The notes under the pieces: generated by a model
Told to the model about the DNA's origin: nothing
Databases searched by the model: none
Seen by the model: only the letters and a program-made list of their open reading frames with translations
In this document: positions 49,726 through 58,622 of the stretch, piece by piece
Position numbering within the stretch: the stretch's first letter is position 1
Layout of the letters: the number at the start of each line of letters is the position of its first letter
From: Sphingomonas sp. Y57
GTDB lineage: Bacteria; Pseudomonadota; Alphaproteobacteria; Sphingomonadales; Sphingomonadaceae
Reading direction: 5' to 3'
NCBI RefSeq assembly: GCF_001015195.1
Contig: NZ_LDES01000029.1
Coordinates: 1-64,000, forward strand
Length of the DNA stretch: 64,000 bases
Program-made: the position numbers and the translations under genes

Positions 49726-51017
49726 GCGGTCGCCAGCGCGTTGGGCGCTGCGCTGCGCCGGCTTCCAAGCCCGAACACGAGCGCGGCCAGCGGACTCGCA
49801 GTGATGCCGATCAGCGACAGCGCAGCGCCAAGCTGGCCTTCGCCGCCCAACCAGCGCGTCGTCTCGCTGACCAACGACGGCGCAAGCCCGAGCGAGAACA
49901 GCAGAATGCCGGCCATCAGCAGCGAACTGCAAAGGCCGCGTATCGCCGGGGGCGCCAGGATCGTGAACAAGGCTATCCCCATGACCGCGATCGCGAGCAG
50001 CATGGTTGCCGAGCAGATCAGCAACGTTGCAACGAGCGCGGTCGAACTCACCCAGCCAAATGCGGCCAGCGGCGCGGCGAGCAGCGACAGGCCGGCGAGC
50101 ATGGTCAGGGTCAGGCGCGGCCCACCGACGCGCTGGCTGCGGTCGGCGAGCAAGCCGCCGAGCAGGGGCCCGATCAGTCCGCTGGCCAACATCGTAAGTG
50201 CCATTAGAGTCCCGATCTGGTCGGGCGGCAACGCATGCTGACGTGCGAGAAACGGGGCCGCCCAGATCAGGATCGCGCCAATTGCGGTTTCAGTGAGCAT
50301 GATGCCGAGGGTCACCGCGGCGAGCGCACGACGTCTGCCGCGCAGGCCATGCAGCGCCGCGCCCAAGCCAGCTTGAGGCATCTCGCCCTGCGCGCGCGCG
50401 GGTTCGCGTAGTATCAATAAAAGCAACGCCACCGGTAGCAGCGGCACGGTCAGCCAACCCATGGTGATACGCCAGCTTCCGTCCGCGGACGGCAGCGCGG
50501 TGAGCAGCGCACCGCCCAGCGCGAACGCTGCTGCATTGCCGGCGACTTGGCCGACGATTGCGACCGTGGTCGCCCCGCCGCGCTGTTCCGGCACAGCCAG
50601 ATCGGACACCAGGGACAGCACGACCGGCACGATGCTGAGTGCCGCGACACCGGCAAGGCAGCGCGCCACAGCCAGTGCGGTAAAGTCCGACAGGACCGCG
50701 GTCAGCGCGCTGCCCAGCGCGGAAAGCAGAACCAGCGCGATCAACAGGCGCTTGCGGTTCCATCGGTCGATCGCGAGGCCCAGTGGGATCGCACTCAGCG
50801 CAATCGGAGCGCCAATGACTGCACCTTGGAGCAACGCCATCTGCGTGTCGGTGAATCCAAGATCGAGACGCATCGCTTCCTGTAACGGACTGAGTGCGGT
50901 CCTCGCATGGCCGGCCGCTGCCATCGCACTGGCCAGCACCAGCAGTTGTCCCCAATAGGCGCGCGCGCCGAGACCTGCGCTCGCACGGGAGACCGGTGTT
51001 TCGGCGACGATCGTCAT
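49722..51017 (-). CDS. MFS transporter of the peptide catabolic cluster
   Basis: A 431-residue transporter with about 12 helices. ALSPLQEAMRLDLGFTDTQMALLQGAVIGAPIALSAIPLGLAIDRWNRKR contains the loop 2-3 MFS motif (GLAIDRWNRKR), and LLGGLLADRSQRVGG the loop 8-9 counterpart. It shares ATGA overlaps with the S9 peptidase gene upstream and the C45 gene downstream, so it probably moves the peptide or released product across the inner membrane. Its sequence pattern resembles the spinster/hexuronate-type importers of sphingomonads more than drug pumps, but the substrate is unknown. Confidence 0.87.
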   Translation of the reverse strand: MTIVAETPVSRASAGLGARAYWGQLLVLASAMAAAGHARTALSPLQEAMRLDLGFTDTQMALLQGAVIGAPIALSAIPLGLAIDRWNRKRLLIALVLLSALGSALTAVLSDFTALAVARCLAGVAALSIVPVVLSLVSDLAVPEQRGGATTVAIVGQVAGNAAAFALGGALLTALPSADGSWRITMGWLTVPLLPVALLLLILREPARAQGEMPQAGLGAALHGLRGRRRALAAVTLGIMLTETAIGAILIWAAPFLARQHALPPDQIGTLMALTMLASGLIGPLLGGLLADRSQRVGGPRLTLTMLAGLSLLAAPLAAFGWVSSTALVATLLICSATMLLAIAVMGIALFTILAPPAIRGLCSSLLMAGILLFSLGLAPSLVSETTRWLGGEGQLGAALSLIGITASPLAALVFGLGSRRSAAPNALATA

Positions 51018-53065
51018 ATGTCCATCTCCGATGCATGACGCCGGGCTGCGCTGAAATGCTCGATCCAGCCGACCGTCCGCGCGGCGGCATCGAGCGCCGC
51101 AGGCCAGCTGCGCACGCCATGGCCCTCCTGATAGGTCAGCAGCGCCGAGGTTGCACCACGGGCGCGCAACGCGTCGTGGAACTGGCGGGCTTCCTCCGGT
51201 GGTGTGCATCGATCGAGCGCGCCGCAAATGCCGAGCACGGGCGTCCGGACGTTTTCCGCAAAGCCCAGCGGGCTGCGCGACCAGAAGCGGCTGCCGGCCC
51301 GCGTCGGCGCATCGGCTAGGAACAAAGGCGCAAATTCGGGGATGTTGGATTGCAGATGGTGCGTCACGAAGCTGGTGATCGGCGCGACCGGTACCGCGGC
51401 GGCGAAGCGATCCTCCTGTGTCGCCAGCCAGGCGGCGAGATAGCCGCCATAGCTGAGGCCGGTGAGCGAGACCTGGGCGGGATCGGCGATGCCGGCGGCG
51501 ATCAACGCGTCGATCCCCGCCAGACAATCGGCACTGTCGGCACCGCCCATGTCGCCCAGCACCCTGCGCGCGAACGCCTGACCGTGCCCGGAGCTGCCAC
51601 GCGGATTGGGAAGGAAGATCGCATAACCGCGCGCCAGCAGCATCAGTGAAACGAGGTTCGAACGGCCGAGCCAGCTGGCACGCCAGTGCAGGATCGGCCC
51701 GCCGTGCAGGTCGACCAGCAGTGGCGCGGGACCATCGCCTGATGAGCCCAACAACCAGCCCTCAAGTTCGAGGCCATCCGCGGCCTGCCATCTAAACGGC
51801 GCGACGCTGGAGAAATCCGTAAGATCCGACTTCGCTTCGTCGTGAAGCGGACGAATCGTCTGGTAGGCACCGGCAGCGACGCGCGCGATCTCCGGTCCCA
51901 CGAAGAAGCTCTCGCCGATCATCAGGCAATCACCGTCGTCGCCAATCCCTGCGATCGTCGCATACCGGCCAGCGGTGGTGCGTTCGATGCTGCGCCATGT
52001 CTCACGCCAGCCATGCTCGAATGACCAGCAGCCGATGACTGTCGCCAGTCCCTGGTGCCCGGCGAGCAGCAGCTGGTCGGCGCTGCGCCATTCGAGCGAC
52101 GTGATGTCGACGCCGCCCGTGTCGAGCCGCCGCGTATCGCCGCTGTCAAGATCGGCCAGCATCAGATCGCCGGCAACGATCAACCGATCGCTGCACAATG
52201 CTTCGACGAATGCCGCCCACCGACCATCGGGGGATGTGGCGAGACAACCGAGTTGGGCATTCGGCTGGTACGCCAGCTGTGTCACGCCGGTGCGCGCTTC
52301 GATTAATGTGAGATGCGCGTCATACCACGCACCTTCGTGCGCACCTGCCGATGCGATCGCGACGAGCCTCGCGCCTCCCGCCCAGTCGGCTTCCCAGATG
52401 TTGCAGTTTGGCGGGGACAGCGGGCGGGCGGTATCGCTCGCCATTGTATAGACCCACGCGCTGCGCCGGTCGGTACCGGCCGTTCCGTCCAGCCGCGGCA
52501 TCCAGGCGGCGTGGGCATTCATTTCGCCGCCGTGCGTCGTCGCGCCTTGCCCGCTCGATACATCCGCGCTCGTGCCGGCGACTCCTAGCAATATCTGCGT
52601 GCCGTCACGCGACCAGCGCAGCGTCTCGACCCAGCCCGTCACTCGCGCGGCGGTGCGGACCGAGCCGTTGGTCAGGTCGGCGAGATGCAGCTGGTCATCG
52701 CCGATGCCCCTCGCATCGGCAATGAACGCCAGCCAGCGCCCGTTGGGTGAGTGGCGCGCGTGCCGCGCCTTGCCGGTGTTGGCGCCAATTGGCGTAACTT
52801 CGCCGCTTTCCAGCGCGATGCGGAAGATCCCTGTCGGTGGGGTGCCTTCGAGCGTATCGACGATGACGCCCGTAAAGCTCGCATGGCGTCCGCATGGCGA
52901 GGCATGCAGGTCGAACGCATCGCTCAGTGCGCCATGCCCTGGCTGGCGCAGACGGTGCGCCAGTTGCTCGGCCTCACGGTAGAGTGTGGTGCTTCGAATA
53001 TCGCGTTCAGTCGCTATTTCGGGCAGCGCCCTGCTAACTCGGATCGCGGAGTCCTCGTCAGCCAC
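51014..53065 (-). CDS. S9-family prolyl oligopeptidase-like hydrolase
   Basis: A 683-residue enzyme with a beta-propeller N-terminal half and a C-terminal alpha/beta hydrolase. The catalytic triad is visible: VSLTGLSYGGYLAAW (Ser), ICGALDRCTPPEE (Asp) and YQEGHGVRSW (His). LLVDLHGGPILHW and FLPNPRGSSGHGQ are typical S9 oxyanion and core motifs. No signal peptide is seen, so it acts in the cytoplasm. The GTG at 53065 lies two bases after the stop of the preceding S9 gene. It is coupled to the MFS gene by an ATGA overlap. Confidence 0.9.
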   Translation of the reverse strand: MADEDSAIRVSRALPEIATERDIRSTTLYREAEQLAHRLRQPGHGALSDAFDLHASPCGRHASFTGVIVDTLEGTPPTGIFRIALESGEVTPIGANTGKARHARHSPNGRWLAFIADARGIGDDQLHLADLTNGSVRTAARVTGWVETLRWSRDGTQILLGVAGTSADVSSGQGATTHGGEMNAHAAWMPRLDGTAGTDRRSAWVYTMASDTARPLSPPNCNIWEADWAGGARLVAIASAGAHEGAWYDAHLTLIEARTGVTQLAYQPNAQLGCLATSPDGRWAAFVEALCSDRLIVAGDLMLADLDSGDTRRLDTGGVDITSLEWRSADQLLLAGHQGLATVIGCWSFEHGWRETWRSIERTTAGRYATIAGIGDDGDCLMIGESFFVGPEIARVAAGAYQTIRPLHDEAKSDLTDFSSVAPFRWQAADGLELEGWLLGSSGDGPAPLLVDLHGGPILHWRASWLGRSNLVSLMLLARGYAIFLPNPRGSSGHGQAFARRVLGDMGGADSADCLAGIDALIAAGIADPAQVSLTGLSYGGYLAAWLATQEDRFAAAVPVAPITSFVTHHLQSNIPEFAPLFLADAPTRAGSRFWSRSPLGFAENVRTPVLGICGALDRCTPPEEARQFHDALRARGATSALLTYQEGHGVRSWPAALDAAARTVGWIEHFSAARRHASEMDI

Positions 53066-53067
53066 GA

Positions 53068-55008
53068 TCAGAGGTAGCGCTCGAACCAGTCGAGCAGCGC
53101 CTCGTTCTGCTCGACCCGGGCCGAGAGCGGCCCCATCGAATCGCCCATATGATCCATGCCCGCAACGCGCACGAGCTCGGTGGTGCATCCCACGTCTTTG
53201 AGCGCGCGGAAGAACTGCTCGGCTTCGGCGATCGGACAGCGCAGATCTTCTTCGCCATGCAGCATCAGCGTCGGTGTCGTGCACTTGTGCGCATAGGTGA
53301 GCGGTGAGCGTGAGCGATAGATATCCGGAACCTGATCGGGCCGCCCGCCTAATTCCTTGACGAACAGTTCAGGCGCGTCGGACAGATAGTATAGCGACAC
53401 GAAATTGGTCGCTGCCGATTCAGCGACACCGGCCTTGAACCGATCGGTGTGGCTGACCAGCCAGCACGTCGCGAAGCCGCCGTGAGAGGCACCCCACACG
53501 CCCAGCCGATCGGGATCCGCCAATCCTTTCGAGATTGCCGCATCGATTGCGGCCATATGATCGCCGTAGGCACGGCTGCCCCAGTCGCCGATCATCGCCA
53601 GCATAAAGGGTTCACCATATCCGGACGATCCGCGGAAATTGCTGGCCAGCACCGAATAGCCATTGGCGGCGAGTAGGTGAAAGTCAAAGCGGAAGGTATG
53701 GCCGGTGGCGATGTAGGGGCCGCCATGAATGAACATAACCGTCGGCTGCGGTCCGGTCTTGTCCGCACCCGCAACATGCCAGCCCTCGAGCGCAAGACCG
53801 TCGGCCGCCTCATATTCAAGATGGGTGACTGCAAGCTTGGGCCAGCTTGCCAGCACCGCCTCATTGAGGTGCGTGAGACGCTCCTCGGCCTTGCCGTGCT
53901 TGTTTGCACGATACAGGTCCCACGGCGTGTGAAGATCGCTGACCGCATAGAGCAGACTGCCGCTCTCGCGCGCAACGTCGAGGATCAGGCAAGCGCGCGG
54001 CCCCGTGACGAGCGGGGTCGATTGCTCGGTGCCGTCGAGTGCGATGCGATGGATCTCGGCCGCGCCGCGGATGAGCACGGTCGCATAGGCATGTCCCGGC
54101 TCGACCACGCGCAGCATATTGTCCTGCGAGGTCATCCAGGTCGGCATGTCGTGATGCGTGCGAAAGCCGACATTGCCGGTCTGTCCCAGCGTGCGGCATG
54201 CCAGGCCTGAGCCATCGGGGTTGACGACCCACAGCTTTGTCTTGGGGACGATAAGCGCGCTGTTGCGGTCGCCAGCGACGACGATCCGGGACGAATGGGG
54301 ATCCCAGGCCGACGCGGCAATGAACCACCCTTCGCCGAGCACTTCGGTAACGGCCCCGCCGGACAACGCGACCGTGCATAAGGTCAACCCCCCGATCAGC
54401 GAAGCCTCACCGACCGCGGCATCCGACGCCTGGAACAGAAGCTGCGCGCCATCCGGGCTGAATTGCGGCAAGGTCGCGACCTTGCGGCCGAGATCGAGTG
54501 TTTCGACAGTGCCATCGAGCGCGATCAGTTGGAGGTCCATCCGCAGATCGTCGACGATCCCGATACCCTCGGACCGAAAGATGCGCTCGGTCACCCGGCG
54601 CGGGCCCGTACTAACGACCCGGGTCACCCGTGTGCAGGCGATGCGCGTGCCGTCGGGCGACCAGCAGGGCGGTCCCTGGATCTGCTCGCCATCGACCGAA
54701 AGCCTGCGCGTGGCGCCGCCCGCGACATCGACCAGCCACAATCCCGTCGCGCCGTTGAGCGTCCCGATAAATGCGATTTGCGTGCCATCGGGCGACCAGC
54801 GCGGCGTTGCAGCATCGCCGTCAAATTCGATTGGGGCGCCCGGCAGAGCATCGCAAGCGCCCAGGAACAAACGGAAGCGCTCGGTCTCTCCCTCAATATC
54901 GGAAACGACCGATACGACTTGCGCGCTGTCGGGCGAGAACTGCGCATCATGGAGAAAGCGGAGCGCGAACAGACTATCGGAGGTGAGTATTCGCTCGGAC
55001 TGGCTCAT
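53068..55008 (-). CDS. S9-family acylaminoacyl-peptidase-like hydrolase
   Basis: A 646-residue S9 peptidase, only distantly similar to its downstream neighbour. WSPDGTQIAFIG and WSPDGTRIACTR repeats mark the beta-propeller. The catalytic residues lie in GVWGASHGGFATCWLV (Ser), LMLHGEEDLRCPIAEAE (Asp) and VAGMDHMGDS (His). No signal sequence is present. It is the first gene of the four-gene unit peptidase-peptidase-MFS-C45, and 98 bases separate it from the receptor gene upstream. The pair suggests stepwise cleavage of an imported oligopeptide. Confidence 0.9.
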   Translation of the reverse strand: MSQSERILTSDSLFALRFLHDAQFSPDSAQVVSVVSDIEGETERFRLFLGACDALPGAPIEFDGDAATPRWSPDGTQIAFIGTLNGATGLWLVDVAGGATRRLSVDGEQIQGPPCWSPDGTRIACTRVTRVVSTGPRRVTERIFRSEGIGIVDDLRMDLQLIALDGTVETLDLGRKVATLPQFSPDGAQLLFQASDAAVGEASLIGGLTLCTVALSGGAVTEVLGEGWFIAASAWDPHSSRIVVAGDRNSALIVPKTKLWVVNPDGSGLACRTLGQTGNVGFRTHHDMPTWMTSQDNMLRVVEPGHAYATVLIRGAAEIHRIALDGTEQSTPLVTGPRACLILDVARESGSLLYAVSDLHTPWDLYRANKHGKAEERLTHLNEAVLASWPKLAVTHLEYEAADGLALEGWHVAGADKTGPQPTVMFIHGGPYIATGHTFRFDFHLLAANGYSVLASNFRGSSGYGEPFMLAMIGDWGSRAYGDHMAAIDAAISKGLADPDRLGVWGASHGGFATCWLVSHTDRFKAGVAESAATNFVSLYYLSDAPELFVKELGGRPDQVPDIYRSRSPLTYAHKCTTPTLMLHGEEDLRCPIAEAEQFFRALKDVGCTTELVRVAGMDHMGDSMGPLSARVEQNEALLDWFERYL

Positions 55009-55106
55009 GATCTTCTATGTTCTCCCTCGCCGCCGCTCAGGCGTGTGTGGCATGGTTCGCAACGATGCGGCGGTGCCGGCTCGGCCTCGGCGCCGCCGCC
55101 CCCTTG

Positions 55107-57299
55107 TCAAAAGCGGGCCTTGGCGAGGATGCCAATCGTGCGCGGCTGGAGGATCGAGACCTCGACCGGTCCAGTCAGGCTCGACACGCCGCTCGAATTC
55201 GTCAGCTGCGCCCGCTCATCGAACAAGTTTCGCGCGTATACGGTGAGATCCACCCCGCCGATCTCGATGCCCGCGCGCAGATCGAGCGTCGCGTAAGCAG
55301 GCAGGCGATATTGCGCGATGAACGGGTTGGCGTCAAAGCTGGCATTGCGCTTGTCGATCGCGCGCAACGTGAACCCGAAGCTCGGGCTGATCGTGCCCGC
55401 GTCGAACTTATAGTCTGCGCTCACCGCGGCGGTGAAGCGAGGCACATTGGGAAGCGGATCGCCCTTGGCGGCGCCGAGACCCGCGAAATTATCGGTCAGT
55501 TCGGCATCCTGCCACGCAAATGCGCCGGTCGCGACGAAGCCGCGGGTCGGGCGGGCGGTGAGTGTCAACTCGACACCCTTGATCTCGGCGGGCGCGGGCG
55601 AATTGGCGTAATAGGAGACGCCGGTTGCAGTCGTCGTCAGAATCTGAAGGTTGGTCCAGTCGATATAATAGGCCGCCATGTCGATCCCAAGCTTGCGGTC
55701 TGCGGTCTCCGCCTTGAAGCCCAATTCATAGCTTTTGAGCTCGTCGGGCTGGAAGCTTGTCGGCGCGCCGGGCGCGACCACATTCGGACCGCCTGGGCGA
55801 TAGCCGGTCGCAAAACGGAAATACGCGGTCGCGTTACGGCTGAAATGATAGCGCGCATTTGCGAGATAGGTAGTGACGTCGTCGGACGAGCTGTTTTTGG
55901 GAAAGCTGCCGATCAACGCGCCAGACCCGAACTGGGTATAGGTCTGGTCAAGGTGCGAATAGCGTAGGCCGCCCGAGATATCGAATTTGTCGCTCAACCG
56001 CACGGTGACGTTGCCAAACGCCGCGATCTCTTCATATTTGGACGGCGTCTCGTAGCGGAACAAATCGTTCACATCGAGCTGGCCGCTCGGCAGCAACAGA
56101 TCGACATATTGCAGGTTGTTGCTGTCCTCGCTGGTGTAATAGCCACCGACCAGCCATTCGATGCTGCTCTTGCCGTTCGAAGCCAGCCGGATCTCCTGGT
56201 TGAACTTGTCGGTCGCAACGCGGTTCTGGATGTTCACCGCGCTATAGTTGCGCCCGAAGAAGGTTGCGAGCACCGGGACCAGCGCGGGGGAGTCGCTGAC
56301 CGAGAAACTTGAGCGCACGGTTTGGTAGCTGCTGATCGACGTCGCGGTCGCGCCACCGAAATCATAGGCAATCGTCCCGCTGACCAGCCGGAACTGTTGC
56401 TCGAACGGCTCGGCGAGCGGTCGCTCCTGCTGAAGGTCGCCATTGACCGGCCGCCCGCCGATCGTGAAATCGACCGTAGGGGCGCCGTCACGGTCAATAT
56501 TCTGCGCAAACCCGGTGACGCGAATGCTCAACCCCTCGGTCGGGGTCAGCAGCAGATCCAGCCGGCCGCCATAAGTGTCCGAGCGATCGACGTCCTTGCG
56601 GCCGAGCGCGATATTGTCGACATAGCCGCCATCGTGCGACTGATAGGCGCTGGCGCGCAGGGCTGCCTTGTCGGCTGCGATCGGCACGTTCACTGCGCCG
56701 GCGACATTGTAGTTGATCCCGCCATGGCGCGTTGTCGAGACCCCGGCCTGCGCTTCCCCGCCAAAGGTGTCGGTGCTTGGCATGCGGTTTACATATTTGA
56801 TGAGCCCGCCCATCGTGCTGGCGCCGTAAAGCGTGCCCTGCGGTCCGCGCAGCACTTCGATGCGGTCGACGTCGAACAGGCCTGCGTCGAGTGACAATTG
56901 CGCGGCACGGGCAAAGGCGCTGGTCGAGCCGTAAGGCACATCGTCCACCACCACGCCGACGGTTGGCGTGACCTGATAGCCGGTGGTGACGCCGCGGATG
57001 GTCACCTGGTTGAATCCGCTGCCCGAGCTCTCGAAGGTCAGACCCGGTACGGTGTTGGCGAAATCGCGAAATTGCACGGCGGCGAGATTGTCGAGGGTGT
57101 CTGCCGACAGCACCGAAACCGCTTGCGGTGTCTCGATCAGCCGTTCTTCGCGCTTTTGCGCTGTGACGACAATCTCTTGGCCGTCTTGCGATGTGCTCGC
57201 ACTTGGATCCTGCTGCGCAAGCGCCGGCGTTGCCGCGCTCAGGGCGAGCATTGCGGCGCTTGTCATCATTAAGCTGCGATATGCGGTAGCGGCGTTCAT
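55107..57299 (-). CDS. TonB-dependent outer-membrane receptor
   Basis: A 730-residue outer-membrane beta-barrel for active uptake of large substrates. A signal peptide ends near ATPALAQ (about residue 28), followed by a TonB box (EIVVTAQKR) and a plug domain with VTIRGVTTGYQVTPTVGVVVDDVPYG and RIEVLRGPQGTLYGASTMGGLIKYVNRMP. The barrel ends in a typical C-terminal strand (LQPRTIGILAKARF, with Phe last). GGGGGAA precedes the ATG at 57299. A dyad shared with the lysR/aminotransferase promoter lies about 100 bases upstream. It heads the uptake side of the peptide cluster. Confidence 0.94.
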   Translation of the reverse strand: MNAATAYRSLMMTSAAMLALSAATPALAQQDPSASTSQDGQEIVVTAQKREERLIETPQAVSVLSADTLDNLAAVQFRDFANTVPGLTFESSGSGFNQVTIRGVTTGYQVTPTVGVVVDDVPYGSTSAFARAAQLSLDAGLFDVDRIEVLRGPQGTLYGASTMGGLIKYVNRMPSTDTFGGEAQAGVSTTRHGGINYNVAGAVNVPIAADKAALRASAYQSHDGGYVDNIALGRKDVDRSDTYGGRLDLLLTPTEGLSIRVTGFAQNIDRDGAPTVDFTIGGRPVNGDLQQERPLAEPFEQQFRLVSGTIAYDFGGATATSISSYQTVRSSFSVSDSPALVPVLATFFGRNYSAVNIQNRVATDKFNQEIRLASNGKSSIEWLVGGYYTSEDSNNLQYVDLLLPSGQLDVNDLFRYETPSKYEEIAAFGNVTVRLSDKFDISGGLRYSHLDQTYTQFGSGALIGSFPKNSSSDDVTTYLANARYHFSRNATAYFRFATGYRPGGPNVVAPGAPTSFQPDELKSYELGFKAETADRKLGIDMAAYYIDWTNLQILTTTATGVSYYANSPAPAEIKGVELTLTARPTRGFVATGAFAWQDAELTDNFAGLGAAKGDPLPNVPRFTAAVSADYKFDAGTISPSFGFTLRAIDKRNASFDANPFIAQYRLPAYATLDLRAGIEIGGVDLTVYARNLFDERAQLTNSSGVSSLTGPVEVSILQPRTIGILAKARF

Positions 57300-57400
57300 C
57301 GCATTCCCCCTGACTGTCGCTGTCTTGTCGGCATGCAGCGCCGATCGAGCGTCAGAAATATTGCCAATGCGCGCAGCGGGAAGGTGCGAACAAGTTATCG

Positions 57401-57421
57401 ATGGTGACCAGAGGTCACCAT
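57401..57421. promoter_or_regulatory. 21-bp dyad upstream of the TonB-dependent receptor gene
   Basis: ATGGTGACC and GGTCACCAT form perfect 9-bp arms around AGA. The site lies 102 bases upstream of the receptor ATG and directly beside the lysR stop codon. The same outer pattern, ATGGTG-N9-CACCAT, recurs at 58484-58504. Probably an operator for the adjacent LysR-type regulator. Confidence 0.7.
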
Positions 57422-58402
57422 TCAAGGCTGCGGAGTGCGACATTTGAGTGCAGTCAGCGGCTGCGCACGGGCATGCAGGAAGTGCCGCAACTTCGCGAGC
57501 GTCGGCATCGACCAGCGGTCCTCACGCGCGACCATGACGTAACCACCCAGGACCATCGGCCGCAACGCCGGAGCGCCGACTGGCACCAGACTGCCTTGCT
57601 CCAGATCGTCCTCGATCAGGAAACGGCTCGCCAACACGACGCCTCGTCCCTGGCGCGCCGCCGCGATCGCAAGATGGGCATGCCAGCACAATGCGCCAGG
57701 CACAGGCTCGGGCGGCGCGATACCATTGAGTCGTAACCAGGCCTTCCACTCCTGATCATTCTCTTCGTGAAGAAAGGGCCAGTCGAGGATCGCGCCGCTA
57801 CCCTTGGCTTCGAGCTCGGCGGCAAGCGCGGGGCTGGCGACTGGAATTACTTCGGGCCGGGCGAGCTCGAAGCGTCGCAGGGCGCGCTCGGGCGCGTTTT
57901 GAGGATCGTCGTCGCGATAATAGCGAATATCAGCATCGGCTTCATGCACCGATAGATTGGGCGCGATGTCGGTCGGCTTTAGCTCGACTCGCATGCCGGT
58001 CTCGAGCTCGAACTCGCCGAGCTGCGCGGTCAGCCACTGGATCGACAGCCCAGGCACGCACCATAATCGGAGTGGCGCATTTTCACGTGCGTCGGTCAGT
58101 TCCTCGGTCGCCAGGGTGAGTTCGGCGAATGCGGCGGCAATGCGCGCATGATAGCGCTTGCCGGCCGGTGTCAGCGTGAGCCGGTTGCCGCTGCGCGCAA
58201 TAAGCGCCACCCCGAACCATTCCTCGAGCAGCTTGATATGGCGGCTGATCACGGCATGGTCGACGCCGAGCTGTTCAGCCGCGCGACGGATGCCGCCGCG
58301 GCGGAACACGGCTTCGAAGGCGCGTAGCGCGGCGAATGGGGGTAGCTGGCGGGTGTTCGATGGCGGGACCCGCCCTTGCTGCGATCCGGAAGAAGACTGC
58401 AT
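57422..58402 (-). CDS. LysR-family regulator (GcvA-like) of the catabolic cluster
   Basis: A 326-residue LysR-type regulator. The winged HTH is PPFAALRAFEAVFRRGGIRRAAEQLGVDHAVISRHIKLLEEWFGVALIARSGNRLTLTPAG. The C-terminal effector domain includes LWCVPGLSIQWLTAQLGEFE and GRGVVLASRFLIEDDLEQGSLVPV, similar to the GcvA/AmpR subgroup. The ATG at 58402 is the best start although no strong ribosome-binding site precedes it. It is divergent from the aminotransferase gene and precedes the receptor gene; dyads at 57401 and 58484 are its probable binding sites. Confidence 0.9.
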   Translation of the reverse strand: MQSSSGSQQGRVPPSNTRQLPPFAALRAFEAVFRRGGIRRAAEQLGVDHAVISRHIKLLEEWFGVALIARSGNRLTLTPAGKRYHARIAAAFAELTLATEELTDARENAPLRLWCVPGLSIQWLTAQLGEFELETGMRVELKPTDIAPNLSVHEADADIRYYRDDDPQNAPERALRRFELARPEVIPVASPALAAELEAKGSGAILDWPFLHEENDQEWKAWLRLNGIAPPEPVPGALCWHAHLAIAAARQGRGVVLASRFLIEDDLEQGSLVPVGAPALRPMVLGGYVMVAREDRWSMPTLAKLRHFLHARAQPLTALKCRTPQP

Positions 58403-58483
58403 AATTTGATGTTCGTGCTTGCGAGTTTGGCTGCCTGGCGTTTCGGTCTCAGCTTGGCTGGCGCTCGGCCGATGATAGCATGA

Positions 58484-58504
58484 ATGGTGCCTAACGGTCA
58501 CCAT
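58484..58504. promoter_or_regulatory. Second copy of the dyad, in the lysR/aminotransferase divergent promoter
   Basis: ATGGTG (58484-58489) and CACCAT (58499-58504) with a 9-base centre; TCACCAT and the inner GG also match the site at 57401. It is 82 bases upstream of lysR and 119 bases upstream of the aminotransferase gene, the usual place for a LysR operator serving both directions. Confidence 0.7.
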
Positions 58505-58622
58505 CCTGTCAATCAAAGCGCCTTCATCCCGCTGCCAGCCTTCGCGCAGATAGCCCCTCGCGCATATCCGGTGCTTCGCCCGATGACCGGGCGGCCGGGT
58601 CGTACGCACGGGGCAACCGAGT

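Noticed and set aside
54158-55246. 362-codon plus-strand frame opposite the S9 peptidase
   Set aside because: Ser/Arg/Pro-rich antisense artefact over a peptidase gene with an intact catalytic triad.
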